Source of the DNA: Pelolinea sp.
Lineage (GTDB): Bacteria; Chloroflexota; Anaerolineae; Anaerolineales; Anaerolineaceae
DNA: 64,000 bases
Reading direction: 5' to 3'
Assembly (NCBI GenBank): GCA_030692365.1
Contig: JAUYCC010000090.1
Span: forward strand, 1 to 64,000
Shown: positions 6,781-14,355 of the stretch, piece by piece
Numbering within the stretch: the first letter of the stretch is position 1
How the letters are laid out: each line of letters starts with the position of its first letter
The notes under the pieces: model-generated
Told to the model about the DNA's origin: nothing
Database searches by the model: none
Seen by the model: the letters and a program-made list of their open reading frames with translations, nothing else
Position numbers and translations under genes: made by a program

Positions 6781-9075
6781 CTACATTCCATCCGCAAGCG
6801 CACAAACAGAATCAATTTTAAAGAAATTCAGTCCACATTCTGCCATTGTCCTTTGCCGGTTCCAGGCATGCATAGGCAGGCTGAGCTGCTCGCCCAGGTC
6901 AGAGCGCACGTGAACGCGCAGGTCTTCCTCCGCCACCCCAAAGGGCTGCAACAGGGCGGCCGCGGCGCGCAGCATCAGGTCTTCATAATAATCAAGATCC
7001 AGCGCGGCCGGGTCGGGCGTGGAGGGCAGGTTCCAGGCATGCACGCCGGGTTTGCCGAGCGTGAACAGCAGGCGGATGCGCTGCCCGGGTCGCGTGGGTT
7101 TGCCGGCCGCCAGCAGCTGCAAAGCGGCGCGCGCCCCCGGTGAGGGCACGCGGTAACCAACCGGTTCTTTGCTGAGTTTCTTACCCACCAGCAGGCTTTC
7201 CAGCGGCACGCGCCCGGCGCGCAAGTCGCGCAGATGCCCGCGCAGAATATCCAGCGCCGCGCTGATCTGCCCGCGCAAGACATCGGGGGTCTCGGCGCGC
7301 GCCAGGCAGCGCAGCATTTCACGCTGCGTATCGGCCACAAAGGGCGCCGAGTCGCGCCGGTGCAGGTCAATGCCACGCGCCTTCACGCTGTTGTCCTGAA
7401 AAACGCCAAAATAGCGGTTGGGCACTGGCAGGCGCTCATCCACGCGCGAAGGCAAAAAAGCCACCCAGTGGTACACGCCGTCCAGCGCCACTGGCAGCGA
7501 GGTGCGCGCGGCCACCTCCTCCAGCAAAGGCTGAAAATCCTGCGGCTGGCGGCAGCCGTCTTTCTTGACCCACAGCCCGTCCACATACATGTGCAGTATG
7601 TTGAAGCCCATCTCCTCGGCAACCTCTTTGGCGCGCAGCAGCGCCTCGCGCCCCCAGGTGGTCACCGCCTCATGCGCCTCAATGCGCCCGAAGCGCGCGT
7701 TCTTGTAACCCAGGTAGCCGAAGCAGGTCACCAGCAGCCACTTGTGCGCTTCGGAGCGTGCCTTGTCCATCCGCCGGCGCGGATCCCATACCGGCAGGCT
7801 GAGCGCGCGCTGCTTGAGCGCCACACGTTTCTTCAGCAACGGGCCCAGCGTGAGCGGCACCAGCCCGGGCGGATAATCGGAACTGCCCAGCCGGTCAGGG
7901 AAGGGCGTTTCGGGCGAGATGTTGCTACGCACCATGATGGAGGGATACATGGAGATGAAGTCGATCATGCCCACATCAAAGTGCAGCCCGGTGATGGGCT
8001 GATACACCAGCCCGCCCTGGTCAAAGCGGATCAGGTCGGCGGCAGTCTTGGGCCATTCAGCCTGCTGTTTGCGCCAGGGTACCAGAATATCGTTGCGCAG
8101 CGCGGTGGTGATCTGCATGGAGGAAATGCCCGTGCCGGGCGAGACGTGCGCGGCAGTCTGGATGGGCAGCGCGGTGATGCGCGCCGTCTCCAGCGCGCCT
8201 TCCAGGTCGTAGTCCTGCCACATCATGGCGTTGCGGCAGTCAATATGGCAGCGCCCGTAGAGCAGAATCTGCTGGCCGCGGTAGATGATCTGGCCGTAGG
8301 AGAAGTAACTGCCTTCTTTCTTGTGCATCACGCCGCGGTCGGGGTCGCGGTTGAGCGGCAGAGGCAGGTTGTGTTTCTGCGCCAGGTCCAGCAAGTAAGG
8401 CAGCAGCCAGGTGTCGCCGTTGGCCGTCAGCAGCAGGTCGGGGTCCAGGCGGGTGAGCAGCGCGCGCAGGTTGACCAGCAGCGGGCGCTCGTCTTCCAGC
8501 GAGAAGCGGTATTCATGCCCGTCGTGGCTGGCGATCAGCGCCCGCGGGTCGGCGTGCGCCGGGTCGCAGTCCGGCCGCAGCGCCAGCGCGCGCAACGGCG
8601 CTTTGGAGGGATCCAGGTCCCAGGGCGAATCCAGCACGCGCAGTTCCTGAATAAGCCCGCTCTCATCCGCGTGTACGTAACAGCGCGCCAGCGGAAAGGT
8701 GCCGTAACGCGCCGCGTGGCGCAGGCTGATGGCCAGGTCCGCGTCGTAATAATCAAGGCCGGGAAAGCGCTGCGTGATCTCATGGAAAAGCTGCGGCTGG
8801 CGCGCGGCATGCTGCAGTTCAATTTTCAGCACGGTCAGGGGTTCAGGCTGGAAAAGATCGTGTCGTTGGTCTTTGGCCAGGCGCGGCTGAAGCGGGTGGC
8901 GGCGCAGCCAGGCCCACAGGTCTTTCAGTTGGGCGCGTTCGCCGGCGGCATAGAAGGTTACCGGAAAATCCTGCCGCAGGCGGTGGCGCCCGCCGTCGTC
9001 GGCGATCAGCCACAGCGCCACGCCCCCGCGCTCATCTTCATAAAGGTCCAGCAGCCAGCCGGTCAGGTCAGCCAT
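6781..9075 (-). CDS. Family-B DNA polymerase with degenerate active sites (PolB2-like)
   Basis: This 764-aa protein is recognisable as family B by motif A DFISMYPSIM (about residue 370) and motif B KWLLVTCFGYLGYKNARFG (about 443-461). Motif C, normally YGDTDS, is YVDGLWV (about 496-502), so the second, metal-binding Asp is missing. The 3'-5' exonuclease motifs are also eroded: no DxE at Exo I, and the Exo II position reads TANGDTWLLPYL. Loss at both sites matches what is known of the archaeal PolB2 group and its bacterial relatives, some of which take part in damage tolerance. I start at ATG 9075, which overlaps the upstream stop by 8 bases; the ~50 residues before it in the open frame are Arg/Cys-rich and overlap the previous gene. 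Third gene of a three-gene operon. Confidence 0.9.
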   Translation of the reverse strand: MADLTGWLLDLYEDERGGVALWLIADDGGRHRLRQDFPVTFYAAGERAQLKDLWAWLRRHPLQPRLAKDQRHDLFQPEPLTVLKIELQHAARQPQLFHEITQRFPGLDYYDADLAISLRHAARYGTFPLARCYVHADESGLIQELRVLDSPWDLDPSKAPLRALALRPDCDPAHADPRALIASHDGHEYRFSLEDERPLLVNLRALLTRLDPDLLLTANGDTWLLPYLLDLAQKHNLPLPLNRDPDRGVMHKKEGSYFSYGQIIYRGQQILLYGRCHIDCRNAMMWQDYDLEGALETARITALPIQTAAHVSPGTGISSMQITTALRNDILVPWRKQQAEWPKTAADLIRFDQGGLVYQPITGLHFDVGMIDFISMYPSIMVRSNISPETPFPDRLGSSDYPPGLVPLTLGPLLKKRVALKQRALSLPVWDPRRRMDKARSEAHKWLLVTCFGYLGYKNARFGRIEAHEAVTTWGREALLRAKEVAEEMGFNILHMYVDGLWVKKDGCRQPQDFQPLLEEVAARTSLPVALDGVYHWVAFLPSRVDERLPVPNRYFGVFQDNSVKARGIDLHRRDSAPFVADTQREMLRCLARAETPDVLRGQISAALDILRGHLRDLRAGRVPLESLLVGKKLSKEPVGYRVPSPGARAALQLLAAGKPTRPGQRIRLLFTLGKPGVHAWNLPSTPDPAALDLDYYEDLMLRAAAALLQPFGVAEEDLRVHVRSDLGEQLSLPMHAWNRQRTMAECGLNFFKIDSVCALADGM

Positions 9076-9334
9076 GCAGCGCCCCGCGCAGTTCATCCAG
9101 TTCGCGGCACAGGCGCAAAACCTCTTTGTGCTGTTCCAGCAGCATGGAGAGCAGGAACGTCTCCATGGGCAGGGCGTGCGCCGCATAGGCCGCCGCCGAG
9201 AGGTGCTGCCGGGCAGATGCGAACAGGTCATCCAACGCCAGCTGGTCGGCGCGGCGCAGGGCGCGGCGGAAGCGCGCGAAGGCCTCCTGCTCCTGGATAA
9301 AGGCCTGGGTGATGGAAGGCAGGGTGCGTCCCAT
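9068..9334 (-). CDS. Small helical protein of the PolB2 operon
   Basis: An 88-aa, largely alpha-helical, charged protein (TQAFIQEQEAFARFRRALRR, then METFLLSMLLEQHKEVLRL). No recognised domain. Its ATG lies two bases after the stop of the RecA-like gene (TGAGCATG) and its own stop overlaps the polymerase start, so the three are translationally coupled. An AGGGAA Shine-Dalgarno precedes the ATG; a GTG at 9355 would add seven residues. Conserved position between a RecA-fold protein and a polymerase suggests a bridging or regulatory subunit, which is inference. Confidence 0.8.
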   Translation of the reverse strand: MGRTLPSITQAFIQEQEAFARFRRALRRADQLALDDLFASARQHLSAAAYAAHALPMETFLLSMLLEQHKEVLRLCRELDELRGALHG

Positions 9335-9336
9335 GC

Positions 9337-9882
9337 TCAGGTTCCCTGTTCCCACAGCGTGGGCACTTTAGGCACAGGCAGCGGTTCAAGCTGCCAGGCG
9401 CCTGAAGCGGCGCCGCGCAAGGCCTCCGCCAGCACAGCACGTTCGGCGCTAATGGGGGCGGGCGGTTTGGCGCTGACCACCACCGGGGCAATCTGGCTGA
9501 GCCTCTGGAGGTGCGGGATGCAGCCCGCCAGCAGGCGGCGGCTTTCATTCAGGTTCACGCTTTCGTCGTAGAAGGTGGCCAGCAGGTCAATCACCAGCAG
9601 CGGGCGCGGCTCGGCGGGCATCTCCGCTAGCATGGCCGCGGCCTGGTAGCAGGTGAAAGCCCGCGCCAGGCGGATGCGCGCCAAGGCAGAGGTCAGCTCG
9701 GGGCTGTAGCGGCGGATGGTGCGCGCCACCGGGTAAACATTAAAACGGTTGCCGCCGTCCAGCACGCGCAGCTCGCCGGTCAGCGCCAGTCTCGCCGCCA
9801 GCTCCAGCATCAGCTTCACGGCCGCGTGCGGCGCGGTGAGCACCAGCAGTTGATTGGAAAGGGGTAAAGTGAGTGCGTCCAT
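9337..9882 (-). CDS. RecA/RadA-fold protein lacking the Walker A motif
   Basis: A 181-aa single-domain RecA-like protein. Where intact relatives have GxxxxGKT after the first strand, this one reads LTAPHAAVKLMLELAARL, with no P-loop lysine. Other landmarks survive: RVLDGGNRFNVYPVAR (as in RadA/KaiC-type ATPases), RIRLARAFTCYQ, and a Walker B-like PLLVIDLLATFYDE. It therefore should not hydrolyse ATP and may be a structural RecA paralogue, comparable in role to ImuA in bacterial ImuA-ImuB-DnaE2 mutasomes. First gene of the PolB2 operon. Its ATG coincides with the predicted transcription start, so the message is probably leaderless. Confidence 0.82.
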   Translation of the reverse strand: MDALTLPLSNQLLVLTAPHAAVKLMLELAARLALTGELRVLDGGNRFNVYPVARTIRRYSPELTSALARIRLARAFTCYQAAAMLAEMPAEPRPLLVIDLLATFYDESVNLNESRRLLAGCIPHLQRLSQIAPVVVSAKPPAPISAERAVLAEALRGAASGAWQLEPLPVPKVPTLWEQGT

Positions 9883-9888
9883 GTTTTA

Positions 9889-9917
9889 ATAATAGAACAT
9901 TATTTCTATATTGTCAT
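9889..9917 (-). promoter_or_regulatory. Promoter and palindromic operator of the PolB2 operon
   Basis: On the minus strand: -35 ATGACA (9917-9912), a 17-bp spacer, -10 TATTAT (9894-9889). The spacer is occupied by the palindrome ATAGAA-N6-TTCTAT (9892-9909 on the plus strand, ATAGAACATTATTTCTAT). Six bases after the -10 comes the A of the ATG at 9882, predicting a leaderless mRNA. The same palindrome in the same position precedes the LuxR-type gene at 10591. Confidence 0.75.
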
Positions 9918-10007
9918 CCCCCACGCGGGGTTAAAGGGTTAGAAAAGGGGTGAATGGCGGGTTAGCCAGAAGTTGGGTGTAAAGGACGCATACCCGGCAG
10001 GCACAGG

Positions 10008-10196
10008 CTAAAGAATGGCGTGCGTGAGAACAATGCGCAGGCCGATTGCGATGAGCACCAGCCCGCCCAGCACTTCCACGCCCTTGCCGAAGCGTCTGTT
10101 CAGCCGGCTGCCGCCCAGCAGTCCGATAACGGAAACGATCAGTGATACTGCCCCGATCATCAGGCTGGCCGCGATTACGTTCACCTTGAGCAGCCA
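10008..10196 (-). pseudogene. mntP: C-terminal remnant of an MntP-type manganese efflux pump
   Basis: A 62-codon stretch in frame with TAG at 10010-10008 reads LLKVNVIAASLMIGAVSLI, then GLLGGSRLNRRFGKGVEVLG, then GLVLIAIGLRIVL. This is the last helix pair of the MntP (YebN) family, which normally has ~185 residues. It has no start and its 5' end runs into the 3' end of the LuxR-type gene: the same bases encode the end of that gene in another frame. A deletion has evidently fused the two loci. The remaining 100 bases to 9918 hold nothing I recognise. Confidence 0.7.
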
Positions 10197-10591
10197 CCCT
10201 CACCAGACCATACGCTCAGGTCCCATCCATCCAGCATCGCGCGCAGTTCGCGGCGGGAGCACAGGCCAAACTTACGCAAAATGTGACGCATATGCGTCTT
10301 GACCGTTTCGGGCGAAATCACCAGCCGCGCTGCAACCTGGCGGCCGGTCAAACCGGCGCACACCAGCGCGGCCACCTGTTTTTCGCGCGGTGAGAGCGCT
10401 TCCCAGTTTTGGTGGGCATGGTCCGCGCTGCGCTGCGATTCCAACGCCTGATTGATCAATGAAAAGATCACCTCGTCAGGCGTGCGCTTATCACGCTCCG
10501 CCAGCGATTCCACGCGTTGCAGCAAGTCCTCATGCTCCCGGCCAACAACCTTATGGCTGCTGTTCGTCTTTAAATACTGCCAAAGGGTCAT
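10181..10591 (-). CDS. LuxR-type HTH transcriptional regulator
   Basis: A 136-aa protein. Residues ~65-128 are a LuxR/GerE helix-turn-helix (LSPREKQVAALVCAGLTGRQ, then VISPETVKTHMRHILRKF). The ~60-residue N-terminus is helical with no response-regulator receiver. I start at ATG 10591, 7 bases after a consensus -10, which gives a leaderless message; the open frame upstream runs through the promoter. The C-terminal ~6 codons coincide with the junction to the mntP remnant and may not be original. It shares its operator with the PolB2 operon, so it is either a co-regulated gene or the regulator of both. Confidence 0.85.
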   Translation of the reverse strand: MTLWQYLKTNSSHKVVGREHEDLLQRVESLAERDKRTPDEVIFSLINQALESQRSADHAHQNWEALSPREKQVAALVCAGLTGRQVAARLVISPETVKTHMRHILRKFGLCSRRELRAMLDGWDLSVWSGEGGCSR

Positions 10592-10597
10592 ACCACC

Positions 10598-10625
10598 ATT
10601 ATATAGAACATAGTTTCTATTGTCA
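10598..10625 (-). promoter_or_regulatory. Consensus promoter with operator palindrome before the LuxR-type gene
   Basis: On the minus strand: -35 TTGACA (10625-10620), a 16-bp spacer, -10 TATAAT (10603-10598). The palindrome ATAGAACATAGTTTCTAT (10603-10620) fills the spacer, so a bound protein would block RNA polymerase. The core GAAAnnnnGTTC on the minus strand is one mismatch from the Gram-positive LexA box GAACnnnnGTTC. Confidence 0.8.
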
Positions 10626-10728
10626 AGCGCCAGAAAGCGACTTGGGGGCAACTCGGGATCAAACGAATCGTTACTGGATAGACACAATGGACACAATGGA
10701 CAAATTTCGCAATACTCGATTGACAAAT

Positions 10729-10756
10729 TTGACAATAAGAATTAACTAAATATAAT
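10729..10756 (+). promoter_or_regulatory. Consensus sigma-70 promoter for the small membrane protein
   Basis: -35 TTGACA (10729-10734), 16-bp spacer, -10 TATAAT (10751-10756). A second TTGACA lies at 10720-10725. Just upstream, ACACAATGG is repeated in tandem (10682-10699). Confidence 0.8.
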
Positions 10757-10782
10757 TATATTAAAGAATATTGGAGGACAAT

Positions 10783-10992
10783 ATGAGCGCTATATTTTTT
10801 CTTGTTGGTCTGGTGTTTTTAATTTCAGGTTTTTTATCTATTGCAAAAATTTCGGATATTGGATTAAATTTTGTTAGTAAAACCCAGATACATCTATTAC
10901 CATTTCTTAATACATTTCCTATTGTATGGGTTTACCTTATTCTTGGATTAATTCTTATTGTAATTGCAGGTGGGATATCCAGAAGAAGTTGA
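10783..10992 (+). CDS. Small two-helix membrane protein of unknown function
   Basis: A 69-aa protein with two hydrophobic segments (IFFLVGLVFLISGFLSIA and IVWVYLILGLILIVIAGG) joined by a short polar loop, ending in basic GISRRS, which places the C-terminus in the cytoplasm. A strong GGAGGA Shine-Dalgarno (10773-10778) and consensus promoter support a real gene. The ATG at 10783 is preferred over the in-frame TTG at 10771. No family recognised. Divergent from the LuxR-type gene. Confidence 0.7.
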   Translation: MSAIFFLVGLVFLISGFLSIAKISDIGLNFVSKTQIHLLPFLNTFPIVWVYLILGLILIVIAGGISRRS

Positions 10993-11136
10993 TAGATTTA
11001 AATTAAGAAATATATAAGAAGAACTTTTCATCATTAGGTTCTTTATAACCAGGAATCAACAGGCATACCCGATATGGGATACCTGAAGGTCTAAAATCGG
11101 CGAAATAAGATTCGGGTGGAAACTTGGCCGCCTAAA

Positions 11137-11400
11137 TTAATCACAGGCTTCGACTTTTTCAATCTCGGGGAAAAACTGCCTGAGTGTGCCTTCCACCCAC
11201 CCCTTGAGCGTGGCAGGCTGAAGCGGACATTCGGCGCACGCGCCACCCATCCTGACATATATCGTATTGCCTTCCACCGAACAGAACTCCACCCGCCCGC
11301 CGTGGTATTGCGCGATGTAGGCATCCAACTGCTCAATCAGGCCGCGAATTTTATCTTCGCGCGAATGGTCGTGGGTGTGTTCGTATTTGTCCAGCAACAT
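11137..11400 (-). CDS. NifU-like C-terminal domain protein (Fe-S scaffold)
   Basis: An 87-aa protein that is essentially a single NifU C-terminal (Nfu) domain: it has the GGRVEF strand and the GACAECPLQPATLKGWVE helix with the CxxC that binds an Fe-S cluster. The N-terminus is His/Asp-rich (YEHTHDHSRED). Such domains assemble and transfer clusters to apoproteins. ATG 11400 has AAGGCGG upstream; a TTG at 11406 is also in frame. It lies 45 bases after recO and may be co-transcribed with it. Confidence 0.88.
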   Translation of the reverse strand: MLLDKYEHTHDHSREDKIRGLIEQLDAYIAQYHGGRVEFCSVEGNTIYVRMGGACAECPLQPATLKGWVEGTLRQFFPEIEKVEACD

Positions 11401-11445
11401 GATCAACCGCCTTCTTTGTCATTGAACTAATTGTATAACACTCTT

Positions 11446-12222
11446 TCACACTGAGTTTTTACCCAAATGATTGATCTGATTCAGAAATTCGGGTGAATTC
11501 AGTTTTCTTTCGGTTATTGATGAAATATAAGTTCCTAATACCCTGTCAATTTCCCTTCCAGTATTTTCATCTACCTTAATTTCATCCAATCGTGAATATG
11601 CGCTGCGCTGAAAGTGGCGCAGGTATTTCAGCGTATTTTGCGAAACAGGAATAAGGCTGCCACCCAGCTTGGCACACTCAGGGCAAAGCACCCCACCCTG
11701 TTGGACGGAGAAAAACTGGTCTTGCGGCTGAATTTCTTTATGGCAGCCCACACAATGAAACAAATCCGGGCGAAAGCCGGTAAAATCCAGAAGCCTGAAT
11801 TCAAAATTCAGGATCGCGTTGAACGGGTCTTGGACAGAGTCAATCCGCTGAAGTGTCTCAGTGATCAAGTGAAAGATCGCGGGCTCAGGTTGCTCATCCC
11901 CGGTGAGGTGGTCTGCCAGTTCCAGAATATAAGCAGCTTTTGCCGTCTTTCGCAGGTCTTCCCGTATGTTGGGATAGCCCGCTTTGGTATCCGCCTGCGT
12001 GATAATCCAGAAAGATTGCCCTTTGGCAAGCACCAATGAGGTATAAGTGAACGGTTCAATATGCGCGGCTTTGCGCGAACGGATTTTTCGGGCACCTTTG
12101 GCAATCGCGCTGAGCTTTCCATGTTCCAGTGAAAACAGCCTGATCAGGCGGTCGGCTTCTCCAAAATCCTTATGCGTGATGATGACCGCTTCAACTTTTC
12201 TGATCCGCTCGGAAGTTTGCAT
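11446..12222 (-). CDS. recO: DNA repair protein RecO
   Basis: A 258-aa protein with the RecO layout: an N-terminal OB fold (KVEAVIITHKDFGEADRLIR and LSAIAKGARKIRS are characteristic), a helical middle, and a four-cysteine zinc site (CVGCH ... CPEC) at about residues 155-182. RecO, with RecR and RecF, loads RecA onto SSB-coated gaps. It is the last gene of glmU-cdd-recO; pairing of recO with cdd is common. No disrupted residues seen. Confidence 0.95.
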   Translation of the reverse strand: MQTSERIRKVEAVIITHKDFGEADRLIRLFSLEHGKLSAIAKGARKIRSRKAAHIEPFTYTSLVLAKGQSFWIITQADTKAGYPNIREDLRKTAKAAYILELADHLTGDEQPEPAIFHLITETLQRIDSVQDPFNAILNFEFRLLDFTGFRPDLFHCVGCHKEIQPQDQFFSVQQGGVLCPECAKLGGSLIPVSQNTLKYLRHFQRSAYSRLDEIKVDENTGREIDRVLGTYISSITERKLNSPEFLNQINHLGKNSV

Positions 12223-12234
12223 GAAATATCTTGA

Positions 12235-12639
12235 TTAAGTAAGGCTGTCCGCCCTGAATGCCCCCGGCAGCAGATCTGTGATTTTCTTCTCGGTCTTGAT
12301 AGTCTCATTTTCGTCCGCGATGATCACCAGCATCTCGGGGCTGAACTCCGCCATCACCTGACGGCAGGAGCCGCAGGGCATTCCGCCGTTCTTGGTAACC
12401 ACAGCGATAGCCTGAAACTCTTTCTCGCCGTTGGAAACGGCCTTGAAAATTGCTACGCGTTCGGCGCATATTGTCACCGGATACGCGGCGTTCTCAATAT
12501 TCACGCCATCATAAATACGTCCTGATTCGGTCAGAACCGCCGCGCCGACCTGGTACTTGGAGTAAGGCGCATACGACCACTTGCGAACCTGATTTGCTAT
12601 TCTGACAAGATCTACCTTCTGTTCCTGTTCCAGTTTCAT
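12235..12639 (-). CDS. cdd: Cytidine deaminase
   Basis: A 134-aa protein of the homotetrameric type. It has the catalytic zinc motifs CAERVAIFKA (His replaced by Cys, with the proton-shuttling Glu) and PCGSCRQV, and the N-terminal substrate motif APYSKYQVGAAV. It hydrolyses cytidine and deoxycytidine to uridines in pyrimidine salvage. Twelve bases separate it from recO and 23 from glmU, so it is in one operon. Confidence 0.96.
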   Translation of the reverse strand: MKLEQEQKVDLVRIANQVRKWSYAPYSKYQVGAAVLTESGRIYDGVNIENAAYPVTICAERVAIFKAVSNGEKEFQAIAVVTKNGGMPCGSCRQVMAEFSPEMLVIIADENETIKTEKKITDLLPGAFRADSLT

Positions 12640-12662
12640 TTTTCCCTTCCTGGAGAATAATG

Positions 12663-14024
12663 CTATTCCTGTTTTTTCTTTATGGGTTTGGCAGGCACAC
12701 CTACCACGATAGTTTCGTCTGGCACATCATGCGTCACCACCGCGCCTGCGCCGGTTTTGGCACCCTTGCCAATTTTTACAGGCGCCACCAGCATGGTGTC
12801 GCTGCCGATAAACGCGCCTTCGCCAATCTCGGTCTTGAATTTGTTTTCTCCGTCAAAATTGCAGGTGACCGTCCCCGCGCCAATGTTTACATTTGGGCCG
12901 ATCTCGGCATCACCAAGATAAGAGAAGTGCCCCATTTTGGTGCCCGGCCCCAAGTGCGAGTTTTTGACCTCGCCGAAGTTACCCATATGCACATGCTCAT
13001 CCAAGTGCGCTCCCTTGCGCAGGTGGCCAAATGGGCCCATATCCACATCATTTTCAAGCCGGGCGCTTTCCAGCATGGCAAACAGTATCCGGCAGCGGTT
13101 GCCGATTTGTGTGTTCTTAATCAGCACTGAAGGGCCAATTTCACAGCCTTCCCCAATGGTGGTGCCGCTTCGTAAATAGACCTCCGGATACAACACGGTA
13201 TCCCTGCCAATCGTGACCGAATCCTCAATATACACTTTTTCGGGGTCGATCATGGTTACACCTTCAAGCATCCACTTGGTATTTATCCGCTTCTGTAATG
13301 CCACGGAGGCTTCTGCCAAATGTACACGAGTGTTAATACCGATGGATTCATCCCGGTCTTCAACCTCAATGGAACCCACCGACAGCCCTTCATCATAAGC
13401 AATCTTGATCAGATCGGTCAGATAGTATTCCCCGACCGCTGATTTTTCAACCTTATCCAGCGAATTCCACAGCCACTCCGTGTCAAAGCAATAGGGGTTT
13501 GAATTTAATTCCCTGATTAGTTTCTGTTCGGTGTTTGCTTCCTTATCTTCTACAATGCGCATGATCCTTCCGGTATTATCACGCAGGACGCGCCCAAAAC
13601 CGCGCGGGTTATCTGCTATAACCGTCGATACTGTGAGCTTGCTGCCTGTTCTGAAATGTTCTTCAAGGAGCGCTGTGTAGGTTTCAGTGGTAATCAGCGG
13701 AAAATCTGAATTGGCTACAATGACCGCGTCGGATTTCCCCTTCAACATTTCTTTTGCGCAGCTAACTGCGTGCGCTGTCCCCAGTTGCAGATCCTGTAAA
13801 ACATAGCGGGCTTTATCCCCTAACTTGGTCTTTACTTCTTCCGCGCCGCTGCCCACCACTACCACCGGCGTCTCCGAGCAAAGGTCCTTAACCGCATCAA
13901 GGATATATTCCACCATGGGTTTTCCCAGCAATTCATGCAGAACTTTGGGTTTGGAAGACTTCATGCGCGTGCCCATGCCCGCCGCAAGGATCAGGACATC
14001 TATTTTTTTATCTTTTATGGTCAT
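12663..14024 (-). CDS. glmU: Bifunctional GlcNAc-1-P uridylyltransferase / GlcN-1-P acetyltransferase
   Basis: A 453-aa, full-length two-domain enzyme. The N-terminal Rossmann pyrophosphorylase shows LAAGMGTRMKSSKPKVLHEL, LQLGTAHAV and ADNPRGFGRV. The C-terminal left-handed beta-helix has many hexapeptides and the acetyltransferase motifs KNSHLGPGTKMGHFSYLGDA and GAGTVTCNFDG. It makes UDP-GlcNAc for peptidoglycan and other glycans. First gene of the glmU-cdd-recO operon. Start ATG 14024. Confidence 0.97.
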   Translation of the reverse strand: MTIKDKKIDVLILAAGMGTRMKSSKPKVLHELLGKPMVEYILDAVKDLCSETPVVVVGSGAEEVKTKLGDKARYVLQDLQLGTAHAVSCAKEMLKGKSDAVIVANSDFPLITTETYTALLEEHFRTGSKLTVSTVIADNPRGFGRVLRDNTGRIMRIVEDKEANTEQKLIRELNSNPYCFDTEWLWNSLDKVEKSAVGEYYLTDLIKIAYDEGLSVGSIEVEDRDESIGINTRVHLAEASVALQKRINTKWMLEGVTMIDPEKVYIEDSVTIGRDTVLYPEVYLRSGTTIGEGCEIGPSVLIKNTQIGNRCRILFAMLESARLENDVDMGPFGHLRKGAHLDEHVHMGNFGEVKNSHLGPGTKMGHFSYLGDAEIGPNVNIGAGTVTCNFDGENKFKTEIGEGAFIGSDTMLVAPVKIGKGAKTGAGAVVTHDVPDETIVVGVPAKPIKKKQE

Positions 14025-14171
14025 GGTTAAGGCTCACCTGTAAATAACTGATGTCTGGAAAAATGATTATAAGCGAATATCGATTTCCTTCGCCTCATCC
14101 TTAAGTGGTGTGTTTTTGATACTCATTAGGTTATTAAGCAGGTATTGGTGAATGATTGATGGGGGTAAAGG

Positions 14172-14242
14172 CTGGGGCGCTCGGAGTCGAACCAAGATCC
14201 ACGGATTCAAAGTCCGGTGTGCTGCCATTGCACCACGCCCCA
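14172..14242 (-). tRNA. tRNA-Gln (anticodon TTG)
   Basis: A 71-nt cloverleaf on the minus strand: acceptor TGGGGCG pairs with CGCCCCA, and the discriminator is G. The anticodon loop CTTTGAA gives TTG, and the T arm has GGTTCGACTCC. CCA is not fully encoded. It stands alone between glmU and the ABC transporter. Confidence 0.96.
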
Positions 14243-14309
14243 GTGATCCAAAAGAACGAACGGGTATGAATTTTAACATAAATTGTCTGATATGCCCTGC
14301 TCGATAAAA

Positions 14310-14338
14310 AAAGGTTTTACGTTTCCGTAAAACCTTTT
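14310..14338. terminator. Bidirectional intrinsic terminator
   Basis: AAAGGTTTTACG (14310-14321) and CGTAAAACCTTTTT (14326-14339) form a long stem with a TTTC loop, flanked by A-run and T-run on either side. It terminates the peptide ABC transporter operon on the minus strand. Confidence 0.85.
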
Positions 14339-14355
14339 TGCTAATCAGGCCATTA

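Noticed and set aside
9076-9231. 52-residue N-terminal extension of the polymerase frame
   Set aside because: It is Arg/Cys/Trp-rich, overlaps the helical protein gene in another frame, and the ATG at 9075 sits in a typical stop-start overlap.
7234-9300. 688-codon open frame on the plus strand
   Set aside because: It is antisense to the polymerase gene in GC-rich DNA. Its composition (Gln, Arg, Val, His) and lack of any motif show it is a shadow of the coding strand.
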